DNA from: Prevotellaceae bacterium UBA1710
GTDB taxonomy: Bacteria; Bacteroidota; Bacteroidia; Bacteroidales; Bacteroidaceae
Assembly (NCBI GenBank): GCA_002317355.1
Contig: DCJC01000026.1
Location: 7,402 to 52,142 of the forward strand
Reading direction: 5' to 3'
DNA: 44,741 bases
A program made the translations under genes and the position numbers. Below, piece by piece: positions 1-8,274 of this stretch. The notes under the pieces are model-generated. The model saw nothing but the letters and a program-made list of their open reading frames with translations, had not been told where the DNA came from and did no database searches. Within the stretch, counting starts at the first letter, position 1. Each line of letters opens with the position of its first letter.

Positions 1-293
1 TCCTTAAGAGTGATGTTGAGTTGAGGAGCAGCCTTCACCTCCTGCATGATGTAGCCAATGTAAGAGATGACGAGTGTAGCTCCACGTGGCGCACCGAGAG
101 AGAAGTTACCGTCGAGGTCGGTTGTGCAACCTGTGCTTGTACCCTTGATCAGGATGCTTGCTCCGATAACATCATCACCCAAATCGTCCTTGACATGTCC
201 CTTTACTGTGATGTTCTGGGCAAACACAGAGACGGACATAATGATTCCCAAGACAAAAGTCATTAGCAATCTCAAATTGAGTTTCTGTTTCAT
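1..293 (-). CDS. susC: SusC-like TonB-dependent outer-membrane receptor, N-terminal part only
   Basis: Only the first 97 codons lie in the window; the gene continues beyond the left edge. The ATG at 291-293 opens MKQKLNLRLLMTF, followed by a hydrophobic stretch ending SVSVFAQ, a type I signal peptide. Next comes NITVKGHVKDDLGDDVIGAS and ILIKGTSTGCTTDLDGNFSL, the carboxypeptidase-D-like regulatory fold that starts SusC/RagA receptors. In the Sus system this protein is the TonB-dependent pore importing malto-oligosaccharides with SusD. It follows susA and susB in the same orientation, the B. theta sus order. The susC name rests on that synteny, because the barrel is not visible. Confidence 0.85.
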   Translation of the reverse strand, partial: MKQKLNLRLLMTFVLGIIMSVSVFAQNITVKGHVKDDLGDDVIGASILIKGTSTGCTTDLDGNFSLGAPRGATLVISYIGYIMQEVKAAPQLNITLK

Positions 294-619
294 TGATTTT
301 GTTGTTTTAGTTATAGAATTAGATTAACTGAACTTTCCCACCCTTGTAATCGGCCCTAAGTGACTGATTATTATATTCATGCCTTCGGCGAACGAAAATT
401 ACCGTAAATTAACCGTAAATTTATTCGTGAATTGTTTTTATTCGTGAGATTCGAGTGATTCGTGTTCAAAAATATAATTTTCGGAACAATTCGCGGGTAA
501 TTCACGGTAAATTCGCGTTTAAGAAAGATAATATTAAAGGTGGGAAACTTGAATTAGATTAAATGTATTGCTTGCAGCAAAAAACTACGAGGAAGCTTGT
601 TTCAAACAGCCTTTTATTC
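294..619. repeat. susB-susC intergenic region with palindromic MITE-like repeat
   Basis: No gene is visible. Inverted ends lie at 331-345 (AACTTTCCCACCCTT) and 536-550 (AAAGGTGGGAAACTT), matching at 13 of 15 bases. A 12-bp direct repeat, GAATTAGATTAA, flanks them at 316-327 and 551-562, like a target-site duplication. The interior is itself a loose palindrome of ATTCGTG and ACCGTAAAT units. A minus-strand -7-like box (TATTTTTG) at 467-474 points toward susC and could start transcription inside the repeat. The element shares its ends with the one at 2846-3123. Confidence 0.6.
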
Positions 620-2812
620 CTAAAGCTGCTTGAGGGTGATGGCAAATCCGCCACCGCTTGCGCTCTTCACCTTGAGAGTTGACTTGCTTGTAACAATCTG
701 CTTCGTGATCTTGTAGCTCTTTGGATTCTTGTCCCAGCTTGCATCCTTGCCATCTGCATATATTGTCGCCTCATACTTCTTGCCCGGTGAGAGGAAATCG
801 AGCTTGAGGACTGAGAGATGACCGTTTTCGTCCACGCTGGAGCCTACGAACCAGTTCTCCGAGTGCTTGTCCTTGCGAGCAATGGTAACATAGTCACCTG
901 GTTCTGCTTCAAGATACACTGACTTCTGCCAGTCAACAGGAACGTCTTTGATGAACTGGAAGGCATCCATGTGAGGAGCATAGTTCTCAATCATGTCGGC
1001 AGCCATCTGCAATGGGCTGTAGAGCACAAGGTAAAGGCCAAGCTGACGGCACAGTGTTGAGCGAACATGGCTTGTGTTCGTTGGGTTAGCCTTGCTGCAG
1101 TCCATCTCGAAGATACCAGGAGTATAGTCCATAGGACCGCCAATCATGCGAGTGAATGGCAGGATTGTTGTATGGTTAACAGGATTGCCGCCAAAGGACT
1201 CATATTCTGTGCCGCGTGCCGACTCGTTGCCTATCCAGTTTGGATAAGTGCGGCAGATGCCTGTAGGGCGCGTAGCCTCGTGCGCATTAACCATTATCTT
1301 GTGGTCAGCAGCCTTCTTGATGCAGTAGAGATAGTGGTTGTTAAGCGGCTGGCTGTAGTGATGCTCGCCATAAGGCACTATGTCGCCCACGTAGCCAGAC
1401 TTCACGCTTGTGTAGCCCCACTTTTTCATGAAATCATAAGCATTCTCAAGGTGACGCTCGTAGTTGAGTGTTGATGACGATGTCTCGTGGTGCATAATCA
1501 TCTCAATGCCTTTGCTCTTTGCATAGCTTGTCACCTCAGCAACATCAAAGTCAGGATATGGAGTCACGAAGTCGAACACATAGTCCTTCTGACAACCGAA
1601 CCAGTCTTCCCAGCCTTCATTCCATCCCTCAACGAGCACAGCGTCAAATCCATGCTCTGCAGCGAAGTCGATATACTCCTTCACATGCTTTGTGTTGGCT
1701 CCGTGCTTGCCGTTTGGCTTCACATTCTTATAGTCGGTAACTCCGAGCTGAACAGAGTATAGGTCATCGGTATAAGCCCACGAAGACTTGTTAGTAATCA
1801 TCTCCCACCATACGCCCACATACTTGCAAGGCTTAATCCAGCTTGTATCCTCAATCTTACAAGGCTCGTTGAGGTTGAGTGTGATGCGACTGGCAAGAAT
1901 ATCCTTGCCACTCTCGCCCACGATGATAGTGCGCCAAGGCGACGATGAAGGAGTTTGGATGTGTCCTTTGTTGCCCTGAGCATCTGGGGTGAGATGGCTC
2001 ACAAACTTCAGATAGCTGTCGTGGTCATTTGCATCGTCGTTGAGAGTGAGGTGCATGGTTGCGTAGTTGATGCACGCAGCCTCGTGAAGGTTAATAAAGA
2101 GGCCATCTGCTGTCTTCATCTGCAAGGCTGTCTGAACAGTTGTAGGTCCCGCTGGAGTCTGCGATGAGTTTGGAGCGATAGCCTGCTTCATCAAGCCACG
2201 GATCTCGCTAAGTTTGCTCGTCTGCCACTCATACTCCTGTGTGTCATAGTCGCCAGCAATCCACCACGCTGTGTGGTCGCCCATCATGCGGAATTCCGAA
2301 AGTTCTTCCTCTATTATGAAATATGTGAGATTCTTCTGGTTTGGAAATTCGTAGCGAAAGCCCATGCCATCGTCGAACACGCGGAAGCGAATGAGAATGT
2401 CACGATTGTTTACTGGCTGTGACAGTGTTACAGCCATCTCATTGTAGTGGTTGCGAATACTTGTTTCCTCGCCCCACACAGGCTGCCATGTCTCGTCGAA
2501 AGTAGATGTCTTTACATCAGCAATCTTGAAACCGCTTGCCATGTTTGCCTTTGCTTCAATAGCCTCCTTGGCTGTGAAGTTAGAGTACTCGAAGTCGGTA
2601 GCCTTCTCTGGGTTCTCCTTCTTGAGCTGGAGACCAAGGTGGCTATCGCCCACAACTGTCTTTCCCTTGTGCGAGAGGGAGTATGTTGGGCGTCCTTCCT
2701 TGTCAACACTGAAAGTCATCTCCAGTTTTCCGTTTGGAGACTTCACTGTCTGAGCGTTTGCCATGAAGGCGAATGCCAAGGCGCAAGCCGTAAATGATAA
2801 AGTCTTGAACAT
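620..2812 (-). CDS. susB: GH97 alpha-glucosidase, SusB-like
   Basis: A 730-aa protein, close to the 738 aa of B. theta SusB, which removes glucose from malto-oligosaccharides in the periplasm with inversion of configuration. Residues 1-20 form a signal peptide (MFKTLSFTACALAFAFMANA). The N-terminal beta-sandwich begins TVKSPNGKLEMTF, and the barrel carries the expected acids: E395 (VEGWNEGWEDW), E443 (MHHETSSS), E512 (NAHEATRPTG) and E536 (SARGTEYESF). These sit at a constant +4 offset from the published SusB residues E391, E439, E508 and E532, so the calcium and catalytic sites look intact. It lies between susA and susC on the same strand, with repeat-filled gaps on both sides. Confidence 0.95.
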   Translation of the reverse strand: MFKTLSFTACALAFAFMANAQTVKSPNGKLEMTFSVDKEGRPTYSLSHKGKTVVGDSHLGLQLKKENPEKATDFEYSNFTAKEAIEAKANMASGFKIADVKTSTFDETWQPVWGEETSIRNHYNEMAVTLSQPVNNRDILIRFRVFDDGMGFRYEFPNQKNLTYFIIEEELSEFRMMGDHTAWWIAGDYDTQEYEWQTSKLSEIRGLMKQAIAPNSSQTPAGPTTVQTALQMKTADGLFINLHEAACINYATMHLTLNDDANDHDSYLKFVSHLTPDAQGNKGHIQTPSSSPWRTIIVGESGKDILASRITLNLNEPCKIEDTSWIKPCKYVGVWWEMITNKSSWAYTDDLYSVQLGVTDYKNVKPNGKHGANTKHVKEYIDFAAEHGFDAVLVEGWNEGWEDWFGCQKDYVFDFVTPYPDFDVAEVTSYAKSKGIEMIMHHETSSSTLNYERHLENAYDFMKKWGYTSVKSGYVGDIVPYGEHHYSQPLNNHYLYCIKKAADHKIMVNAHEATRPTGICRTYPNWIGNESARGTEYESFGGNPVNHTTILPFTRMIGGPMDYTPGIFEMDCSKANPTNTSHVRSTLCRQLGLYLVLYSPLQMAADMIENYAPHMDAFQFIKDVPVDWQKSVYLEAEPGDYVTIARKDKHSENWFVGSSVDENGHLSVLKLDFLSPGKKYEATIYADGKDASWDKNPKSYKITKQIVTSKSTLKVKSASGGGFAITLKQL

Positions 2813-2845
2813 GTTGTTTATTATTTATTTGCTTATTGAGTCTAT

Positions 2846-3123
2846 GTATTAACTTACTGAAGTTTCCCACAGTTTAAAATACACTTTCGATTTGTTATTT
2901 TATTTATTATCAAGAATTTGAGAATTAGAGAAAGCTATCGCACCACGATGGAATTAATACGAATGTAGAGAATTGCTACTTACGTAGCTTTCCGCGACAA
3001 GAGCGAAGCGATCTCTCAAATTCTTATAAATTCAAGAAAAATCAATCATTTGAGAAGAAAATTCTCTAACTCTCTAATTCTTGATTAAATAAATAATAGG
3101 GGTGGGAAACTTGTATTAACTTA
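2846..3123. repeat. Palindromic MITE-like repeat between susA and susB
   Basis: Perfect 11-bp inverted ends AAGTTTCCCAC (2860-2870) and GTGGGAAACTT (3102-3112) enclose about 230 bp. An 11-bp direct repeat GTATTAACTTA flanks them at 2846-2856 and 3113-3123, with CTG between the left direct repeat and the left end, as in the susC-side copy. The interior forms a second inverted pair: ATCAAGAATTTGAGAATTAG near 2910 against CTCTAATTCTTGATTAAAT near 3073. There is no coding potential. It lies directly upstream of the susB start and could carry or separate its promoter, but I see no clear TAnnTTTG box inside. Confidence 0.65.
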
Positions 3124-3161
3124 TTGAGTCTATTTCTGCACTTACGTCAAAATTGGATGCT

Positions 3162-5021
3162 TTAGAATTCAAGGATGTATATCTGACGTGGAGCGAACGA
3201 GAGTGAGCCATTTAGCTTTACCTTTTCGCACGAGATAATATCGTTTGCCTCTTTTGCAGGCAACACCTCAGCGTATGGAGCAAGTCCAAGAGTTGCCTCC
3301 TTGCCCGTACCATTTATGAGCACTGTGACTGTGCGTCCCTGATATCTGCGCGCATACACATACACACCCTCACGTATGGTATAATGTACAAGGTCTCCGT
3401 AAGCAACAGTCTTATTGCCCTTGCGCCAGTTCAGAAGCTTCTTCGTATAGTCGAAATACTCTGCCTGCAGCTTTGTGCGTCCTTCCGCTGTGAAGGCGTT
3501 GTTCTTGTCACCTTGCCATCCGCCCAGGAAGTTCTGGCGAAGCGCACCGTCGTTCACGCTCTTGTTTGCGTACATGCCAATTTCGTCGCCGTAGTAGAGT
3601 TGAGGAATGCCACGTAGCGTGAGCAAGAGCGCAAGCGCCTGCTTATAGCGTGTCACGTTCTCAGCCTTCTCCTTAGTTGGCTGGAATCGGTTAGTGTCGT
3701 GATTTGCGAGGAATGTAAGCACGCTATTAGGGTTTGCATACACGCGATCCATTGACATAAGCTCATACAGACGCGCAAATCCGTAGTCCCACGAATCTGT
3801 CTCTTCGTCAACACATGAGCCAAGCATATACATGAGAGGGAAATCCATGACTGTCTTCAGTTCTGAGTTCTTAGGAGCAGCCAGCGGGCTGTCTTTCTGC
3901 CAATAGCTCACACCCACAGAGTTGTTTATCCATGTCTCTCCCACGATGTTGAAGCCGGGGTATTGCTTCTCGATATCGAGGCACCAGCGACGCATGAAGT
4001 CAAAGTCGTTGTAAGGGTATGTGTCCTGACGGATTCCGTCAATGCCAGCGTACTCAATCCACCACATGCTTGCCTGGATAAGATAGTCAGCAACGAGCTT
4101 GTTTGCTCCATTGAAGTCTGGCATTGCCTCTGTGAACCATCCGTCAACAGTCAGCTTGCGGTCCATTGCCGAAGCGTGTGGATCTCCTACAGCTCCTGTC
4201 TTATAAGTTGTACCCGTAAACTTGCTGTCGAAGCTGAACCAGTCATCAGAAGGATGGTCAACATACAGGAAGTTGTCGTATCCACAGTGATTGAACACAA
4301 TGTCCTTGATAACCTTTATGCCTCTGCTGTGAGCCTCGTCAACCCATGCCTTGTACTCTTCGTTTGTACCGAATCGAGGGTCGGTGCGATAGAAGTTAGT
4401 GATTGCATAGCCATGGTATGACTGATTATCCATGTCGTTTTCCAGAGTAGGCGTAGACCAGATTGCAGTCACTCCAAGCTCTTGAAGATAGTCAAGGTGC
4501 TGGCGCATGCCTGCAATGTCACCGCCATGACGGTCCATGTCTGCCTGTCCCCATTTGCTCTCCTTCATGCCAGCATACATTTTAGCCTTCTGCTTGTCTG
4601 TAGTGCCAGTGGCGAAACGGTCAGGCATGAGCAGATACACCACATCGCTCGCGTCAAACGAGTTGACCGCACGTCCTTCACGCTTCTTGAGTTCGTATGG
4701 GATGGTCTTCACCACTTTCTTACCAGACTTCAGCAAGATGTTGAAGTTTTGTGGCTGTGCGCCCTTGGTGTCAAGATAGATGATGACGTAGTTCTTGCTC
4801 TGAACCTTAGCCACGTTCTTTATGCTCACACCTTGCGCTCCACAGAGTTCTGGAACGAACTCGCCAATGCCGCGTCCATGAATCAGGACTTGCAGTTCTG
4901 GGTTCTGCATCCCTGCCCACCAGAATGTAGGATGCACGTGCTCTATTGCCACTTTGCCTGCCGCGTTGCAAGGCAAAAAACCAAATAGAGAACATAGAAC
5001 TGAAACAAAAAAGTTCTTCAT
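3162..5021 (-). CDS. susA: GH13 neopullulanase/cyclomaltodextrinase-type amylase, SusA-like
   Basis: A 619-aa protein; B. theta SusA is 617 aa. It hydrolyses internal alpha-1,4 bonds of imported malto-oligosaccharides in the periplasm. The signal peptide is residues 1-20. Residues 24-110 are the cyclomaltodextrinase N-terminal domain (IEHVHPTFWWAGMQNPELQV). The GH13 barrel starts near 125 (VVYLLMPDRFA) and contains DIVFNHCG, the nucleophile D333 (GIDGIRQDTYPY), acid/base E362 (IVGETW) and transition-state D442 (FLANHDTNRF). A short beta domain ends the protein at YILEF. It is the first gene of the susA-susB-susC series and diverges from susR. Confidence 0.95.
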   Translation of the reverse strand: MKNFFVSVLCSLFGFLPCNAAGKVAIEHVHPTFWWAGMQNPELQVLIHGRGIGEFVPELCGAQGVSIKNVAKVQSKNYVIIYLDTKGAQPQNFNILLKSGKKVVKTIPYELKKREGRAVNSFDASDVVYLLMPDRFATGTTDKQKAKMYAGMKESKWGQADMDRHGGDIAGMRQHLDYLQELGVTAIWSTPTLENDMDNQSYHGYAITNFYRTDPRFGTNEEYKAWVDEAHSRGIKVIKDIVFNHCGYDNFLYVDHPSDDWFSFDSKFTGTTYKTGAVGDPHASAMDRKLTVDGWFTEAMPDFNGANKLVADYLIQASMWWIEYAGIDGIRQDTYPYNDFDFMRRWCLDIEKQYPGFNIVGETWINNSVGVSYWQKDSPLAAPKNSELKTVMDFPLMYMLGSCVDEETDSWDYGFARLYELMSMDRVYANPNSVLTFLANHDTNRFQPTKEKAENVTRYKQALALLLTLRGIPQLYYGDEIGMYANKSVNDGALRQNFLGGWQGDKNNAFTAEGRTKLQAEYFDYTKKLLNWRKGNKTVAYGDLVHYTIREGVYVYARRYQGRTVTVLINGTGKEATLGLAPYAEVLPAKEANDIISCEKVKLNGSLSFAPRQIYILEF

Positions 5022-5073
5022 TTGAGTTACGTTTTATTAGGTTAATACGATTGAGTTTTCTTGTTTTCAGTCG

Positions 5074-5081
5074 CAAAATTA
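5074..5081 (-). promoter_or_regulatory. Probable susA promoter -7 box
   Basis: The minus strand reads TAATTTTG, a match to the Bacteroidetes -7 consensus TAnnTTTG, about 53 bp upstream of the susA ATG. No convincing -33 TTTG is present, as expected for an activator-dependent promoter. The candidate SusR sites lie 40-120 bp further upstream. Confidence 0.5.
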
Positions 5082-5118
5082 CATTATTTATTAATAAGAA
5101 AATCCTGTTAGAATTTAA

Positions 5119-5200
5119 AAGTAGAAACTTATAAAACATAACATACTGATTAACAATGTTTTAACTTCTACTGCTTTAGAATAAAAAGTAGAAGCGTTAA
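5119..5200. promoter_or_regulatory. Candidate operator for SusR between susA and susR
   Basis: An inverted repeat pairs TTAACTTCTACT (5161-5172) with AGTAGAAGCGTTAA (5187-5200, one mismatch). A third half-site, GTAGAA, lies at 5121-5126. The sites sit between the two divergent promoters, where an activator of susA and possible autoregulator of susR would bind. Binding by SusR is inferred from position alone. Confidence 0.4.
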
Positions 5201-5262
5201 GTTGCATTATTCCTTGTTTTCATAAAAAAACACGCAGTTTGTACACTTTTCTGTTCTGTTTC

Positions 5263-5293
5263 TTTGTTTTTTTTTTAAAAAGCCGTACCTTTG
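5263..5293 (+). promoter_or_regulatory. susR promoter (-33 TTTG, -7 TACCTTTG)
   Basis: TTTG at 5263-5266 and TACCTTTG at 5286-5293 are separated by 19 bp, the standard Bacteroidetes vegetative promoter layout. The susR ATG follows about 50 bp downstream. Confidence 0.75.
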
Positions 5294-5343
5294 CAAGGCA
5301 ATCACTTCTGCACTATCTATAACTTAAAAAGACACTACCCACA

Positions 5344-6924
5344 ATGAGACTAACACTTTTGATAACCTTCATGATTTCTTGTCTCCGTCTTTCTGCACAG
5401 ACAGAGCAAGAATTGCTGAACACCCTTGACAAAGTCATTGAAAACAAATGGGAATACAGACAAGAGCGACAGAACACTATCGACAGTCTCATGAACATGA
5501 GCAAATATGTCCTGGGAGCAAGGCTGCTTGATGTATATAATGATTTATATGTGCAGTACGCCCATTACCAATCCGACTCGGCAATGATTTACCTGAACCG
5601 CATACTTGACATGCCTGCGGTGAAGAGCGATTATGTCAAAAGCACCCAATACCTTCTTCTCAAGACAGAGACATACGCCATCATGGGGCAATACAGCGAA
5701 GCTGCGGGCATCATTGAGTCGCTGAATGTGGACAATGCTCCCAACGACATCAAGGCGAACTTCTATCACGCAGCACGCACGCTCTACGGGTGGAAAGCCG
5801 ACTACATGAAACACGCAATCACCTCTTCAAACACATGCAGAGCCAAGACGCAGCTTTACCGCGACTCCATCATCATGTGCGACCGCGAGGACACGAGGCG
5901 ACTCATCGCTTTGGCAGACAACTACATCTGCATGGGCAAGCCAGATTCTGCAATCACAATTCTAAACGGCAACCTGGAAAAAGCCACTGGCAAACAAAAG
6001 GCGTATCTGTACTTCAACCTTTCGGAAGCATACAAGCAAAAGAACGACATTGGCAACCAGCTGAAGTACCTTGCCTTGACTGCCATCTATGACATTCAGC
6101 GAGGCGTGACTGAATATGCAGCACTTCCTATGTTGGCAAAGCTGCTCAACGACCGTGGCGACACAGAACGTGCCTACAACTACATGTTCTGCAGCCTTGA
6201 GGATGCCAACTTCTGCAATGCACGTCTGCGCACCATCGAGGTGAGCGAAATGTTCCCTATCATCGACAAATCACACAAGAACCAGCTGACAACACAGAAG
6301 CACGTCTATCTGACATTCTCCATCGTGCTTGCAGTAATCTCCATACTCCTGGTGACCTGTATCTTCTTTCTTAGACGTGAGATGCAAAAGCTATCAGCCA
6401 CTCGTCAGCAGCTTTCGTTGGCAAACGACGAGCTGACGAAAAGGAACATAGCGCTCAACGAGATAAACAAGGTAAAGGAAGAATACATCACTCTCTACCT
6501 GAACAGATGCAGGGGCAACATTGACTCGTTCGACAATTACAGACGCACACTGCTTAAGCTGGCAAAGTCGGCACAGCACGACGAATTGTTCAAGCAGCTC
6601 AAGTCGGCAGAGCCTTTCAAGCAAGAACTGAAAAAGTTCTACGACGATTTCGATGAAGCGTTCCTTGGCATTCACCCCGACTTCATCGACAATTTCAACG
6701 CTCTTCTCACCCCCGAATGCCGCATCACTCCGAAGAAGAACGAGCATCTGTCGCCCGAACTGCGCATCTACGCTCTTGTGCGCTTGGGCATAACAGACAT
6801 CACTGAGATTGCCCACTTCCTCGACTATTCAATGCCTACAATATACAACTACCGCAGCAAGATATACAATTCTGCAATCGTTCCAAAGGAAGAATTCAAC
6901 GACGCAGTCATGCGTTTGCCTTGA
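5344..6924 (+). CDS. susR: SusR-like membrane-spanning transcriptional regulator (DUF6377 type)
   Basis: A 526-aa protein. A signal-like N-terminus (MRLTLLITFMISCLRLSAQ) is followed by a helical TPR-like sensor region at about 30-310, one transmembrane helix near 323-345 (LTFSIVLAVISILLVTCIFF), a coiled coil at about 347-385 and a C-terminal DNA-binding region. The HTH-like end reads LSPELRIYALVRLGITDITE then IAHFLDYSMPTIYNYRSKIY. This layout matches SusR of B. theta, a maltose-responsive activator of sus genes with a periplasmic sensor and a cytoplasmic HTH. It diverges from susA and has its own promoter. The name rests on architecture and synteny; other DUF6377 regulators look similar. Confidence 0.8.
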   Translation: MRLTLLITFMISCLRLSAQTEQELLNTLDKVIENKWEYRQERQNTIDSLMNMSKYVLGARLLDVYNDLYVQYAHYQSDSAMIYLNRILDMPAVKSDYVKSTQYLLLKTETYAIMGQYSEAAGIIESLNVDNAPNDIKANFYHAARTLYGWKADYMKHAITSSNTCRAKTQLYRDSIIMCDREDTRRLIALADNYICMGKPDSAITILNGNLEKATGKQKAYLYFNLSEAYKQKNDIGNQLKYLALTAIYDIQRGVTEYAALPMLAKLLNDRGDTERAYNYMFCSLEDANFCNARLRTIEVSEMFPIIDKSHKNQLTTQKHVYLTFSIVLAVISILLVTCIFFLRREMQKLSATRQQLSLANDELTKRNIALNEINKVKEEYITLYLNRCRGNIDSFDNYRRTLLKLAKSAQHDELFKQLKSAEPFKQELKKFYDDFDEAFLGIHPDFIDNFNALLTPECRITPKKNEHLSPELRIYALVRLGITDITEIAHFLDYSMPTIYNYRSKIYNSAIVPKEEFNDAVMRLP

Positions 6925-7369
6925 GACAATTAATAAATACACATTATATATGGAAAACATCACCGTTGATAACATATTTTGGGACAAGAATACCGTTACT
7001 TTGAGAAAACGTTTGCAATTGCACAGTTTGCACTTCAGATATCAACAAAAAGTACACTTCGAAAAACATGAGAAATCTTCACTGATATTAGTGGAATTAG
7101 ATCGCTTCATTGTTGCCATACAAATGGAGGGAAACACAAAGTGCAACTCAAGTACTGCCTGATGTGAGTTTCTGAGTTGCATTGCGTAGTTACCTTGATA
7201 TTCCTCTCTTCTTATCTTGTACTCCAAGTCCTTGCACTTGCGAACCATCCCAATGGGTAAGCGTGTGTGCTGCACCATTGCTTCCCATGAGAGAAACATA
7301 ATTGTCTGAGAGACATATATCATTGATGGTTGCCTTGAAGGAATTGACGGTTTCTGCATCAACGATTAT
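6925..7369. other. Gap after susR, likely decayed accessory DNA
   Basis: No convincing gene. A 70-codon plus frame from 6950 (MENITVDNIFWDKN) and an open minus frame at about 7180-7375 (reading TVNSFKATINDICLSDNYVS) overlap each other. Neither resembles a family I know. The region abuts the truncated tRNA at 7370, so it may be the end of a decayed integrated element. Confidence 0.35.
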
Positions 7370-7411
7370 CTGTTAATCATGGGGTCGTTGGTTCAAGCCC
7401 ATCCTGGAGCG
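7370..7411 (+). pseudogene. tRNA-Asn-like 3' half (possible old attachment site)
   Basis: CTGTTAATCA gives an anticodon loop with GTT at its centre. It is followed by GGGGTCG and a T-arm (GTTGGTTCAAGCCCATC) and an acceptor-like CCTGGAGC. The upstream sequence does not pair with the anticodon or acceptor strands, so only the 3' half of a tRNA is present. A strong terminator lies 24 bp downstream, as for an intact tRNA gene. This is typical of tRNA sequence duplicated or exchanged by an integrase. Identification as Asn rests on the anticodon alone. Confidence 0.5.
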
Positions 7412-7434
7412 CAAGTCTAAAAGACTAAAAATCA

Positions 7435-7476
7435 AGAGGTTAGAAGTTGCTAACAACTTTTAACCTCTCTTTTTTA
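7435..7476 (+). terminator. Strong rho-independent terminator
   Basis: A 15-bp stem, AGAGGTTAGAAGTTG against CAACTTTTAACCTCT with one G-T pair, has a four-base loop and is followed by CTTTTTT. It follows the tRNA-like 3' half. Confidence 0.8.
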
Positions 7477-7908
7477 TATTCTTAGTGCACGGAAAATGCA
7501 CGGTTACCCATTTTGACTTCCTAAAAAATTATTGCACACTTGCATTGAAAAGCATCAAGAATCAATAGAAATCATAAAATTCTCCGTTTATTTTTCTCAT
7601 GCTATCAATTGGACACAAAAGAAAAGCATAAGTCACATTTTCAAACTGCCAAATTAAAAAATCCCACAAACCATAGAACAAAGAAAATATCTCACTAAGC
7701 TTTTCCATAAGACATACGTTGCAACAATATTCCATTGGGAGGACCCAATATGACAATAATCAAACTACGACGTTTCAATCTCTTTTACTTCCGCTTTTTA
7801 GTCTCTCGCAGAAACAAAATAAATCCACCACCAGTTACGAATTGGAAACGTATTGATGATGGACTGAAGCTGGAATGCATCTACAAGGGAACTCCTTCGT
7901 TATGGTTA

Positions 7909-7976
7909 GGGGGTAAACTCAGTGAAGGTTCGCTTCCTGTTCGCTTATAGAACGGAGCTTCACTGAGTTTACCCCC
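7909..7976. repeat. 19-bp perfect inverted repeat with 30-nt loop
   Basis: GGGGGTAAACTCAGTGAAG (7909-7927) is the exact reverse complement of 7958-7976, and partial pairing extends outwards (TTATG against CATAG). There is no T-run, so it is not an obvious terminator. No gene overlaps it convincingly. It may be the footprint of a small mobile element. Confidence 0.7.
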
Positions 7977-8117
7977 TTGTCATAGCAAAGGATTAACTTG
8001 TTCTTTCTATATGATTACTGTTTTACAACTGCAAAAGTCTAAGTAGGTGCGAAGAAAAAGCCTTGAATGATGTAGTCTGTTACGGAAATAGGAGCATGGA
8101 GATTTCATCATAATGTC

Positions 8118-8172
8118 ATTTGAGGTTTAGCAAAAACCTTCGCAAGTGCAAAGGTACTGCTAAACCTCAAAT
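8118..8172. repeat. 15-bp perfect inverted repeat
   Basis: ATTTGAGGTTTAGCA (8118-8132) pairs exactly with 8158-8172 around a 25-nt loop that contains GTGCAAAGGTA, a minus-strand -7-like box (TACCTTTG). It is a hairpin in the gene-free stretch before the 236-aa gene. Its role is unknown. Confidence 0.6.
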
Positions 8173-8274
8173 ATTAGTATATGCATTTTATGGATGCTAT
8201 CCAAATGTGAATACCCCTCAATTTGTATGCTAAACAGAGGAATGAAGCATGGAATATATAAATTTAATTACGAA

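Noticed and set aside
331..550. Invertible promoter (phase-variable switch) as the primary explanation
   Set aside because: The flanking 12-bp direct repeat is a hallmark of insertion rather than inversion; kept only as an alternative.
6950..7162. 70-codon plus frame after susR and the opposing minus frame
   Set aside because: They overlap each other and show no family pattern; treated as decayed DNA.
7562..7950. Frames of 60-70 codons on both strands
   Set aside because: Low-complexity translations; the plus frame is partly the 19-bp inverted repeat.
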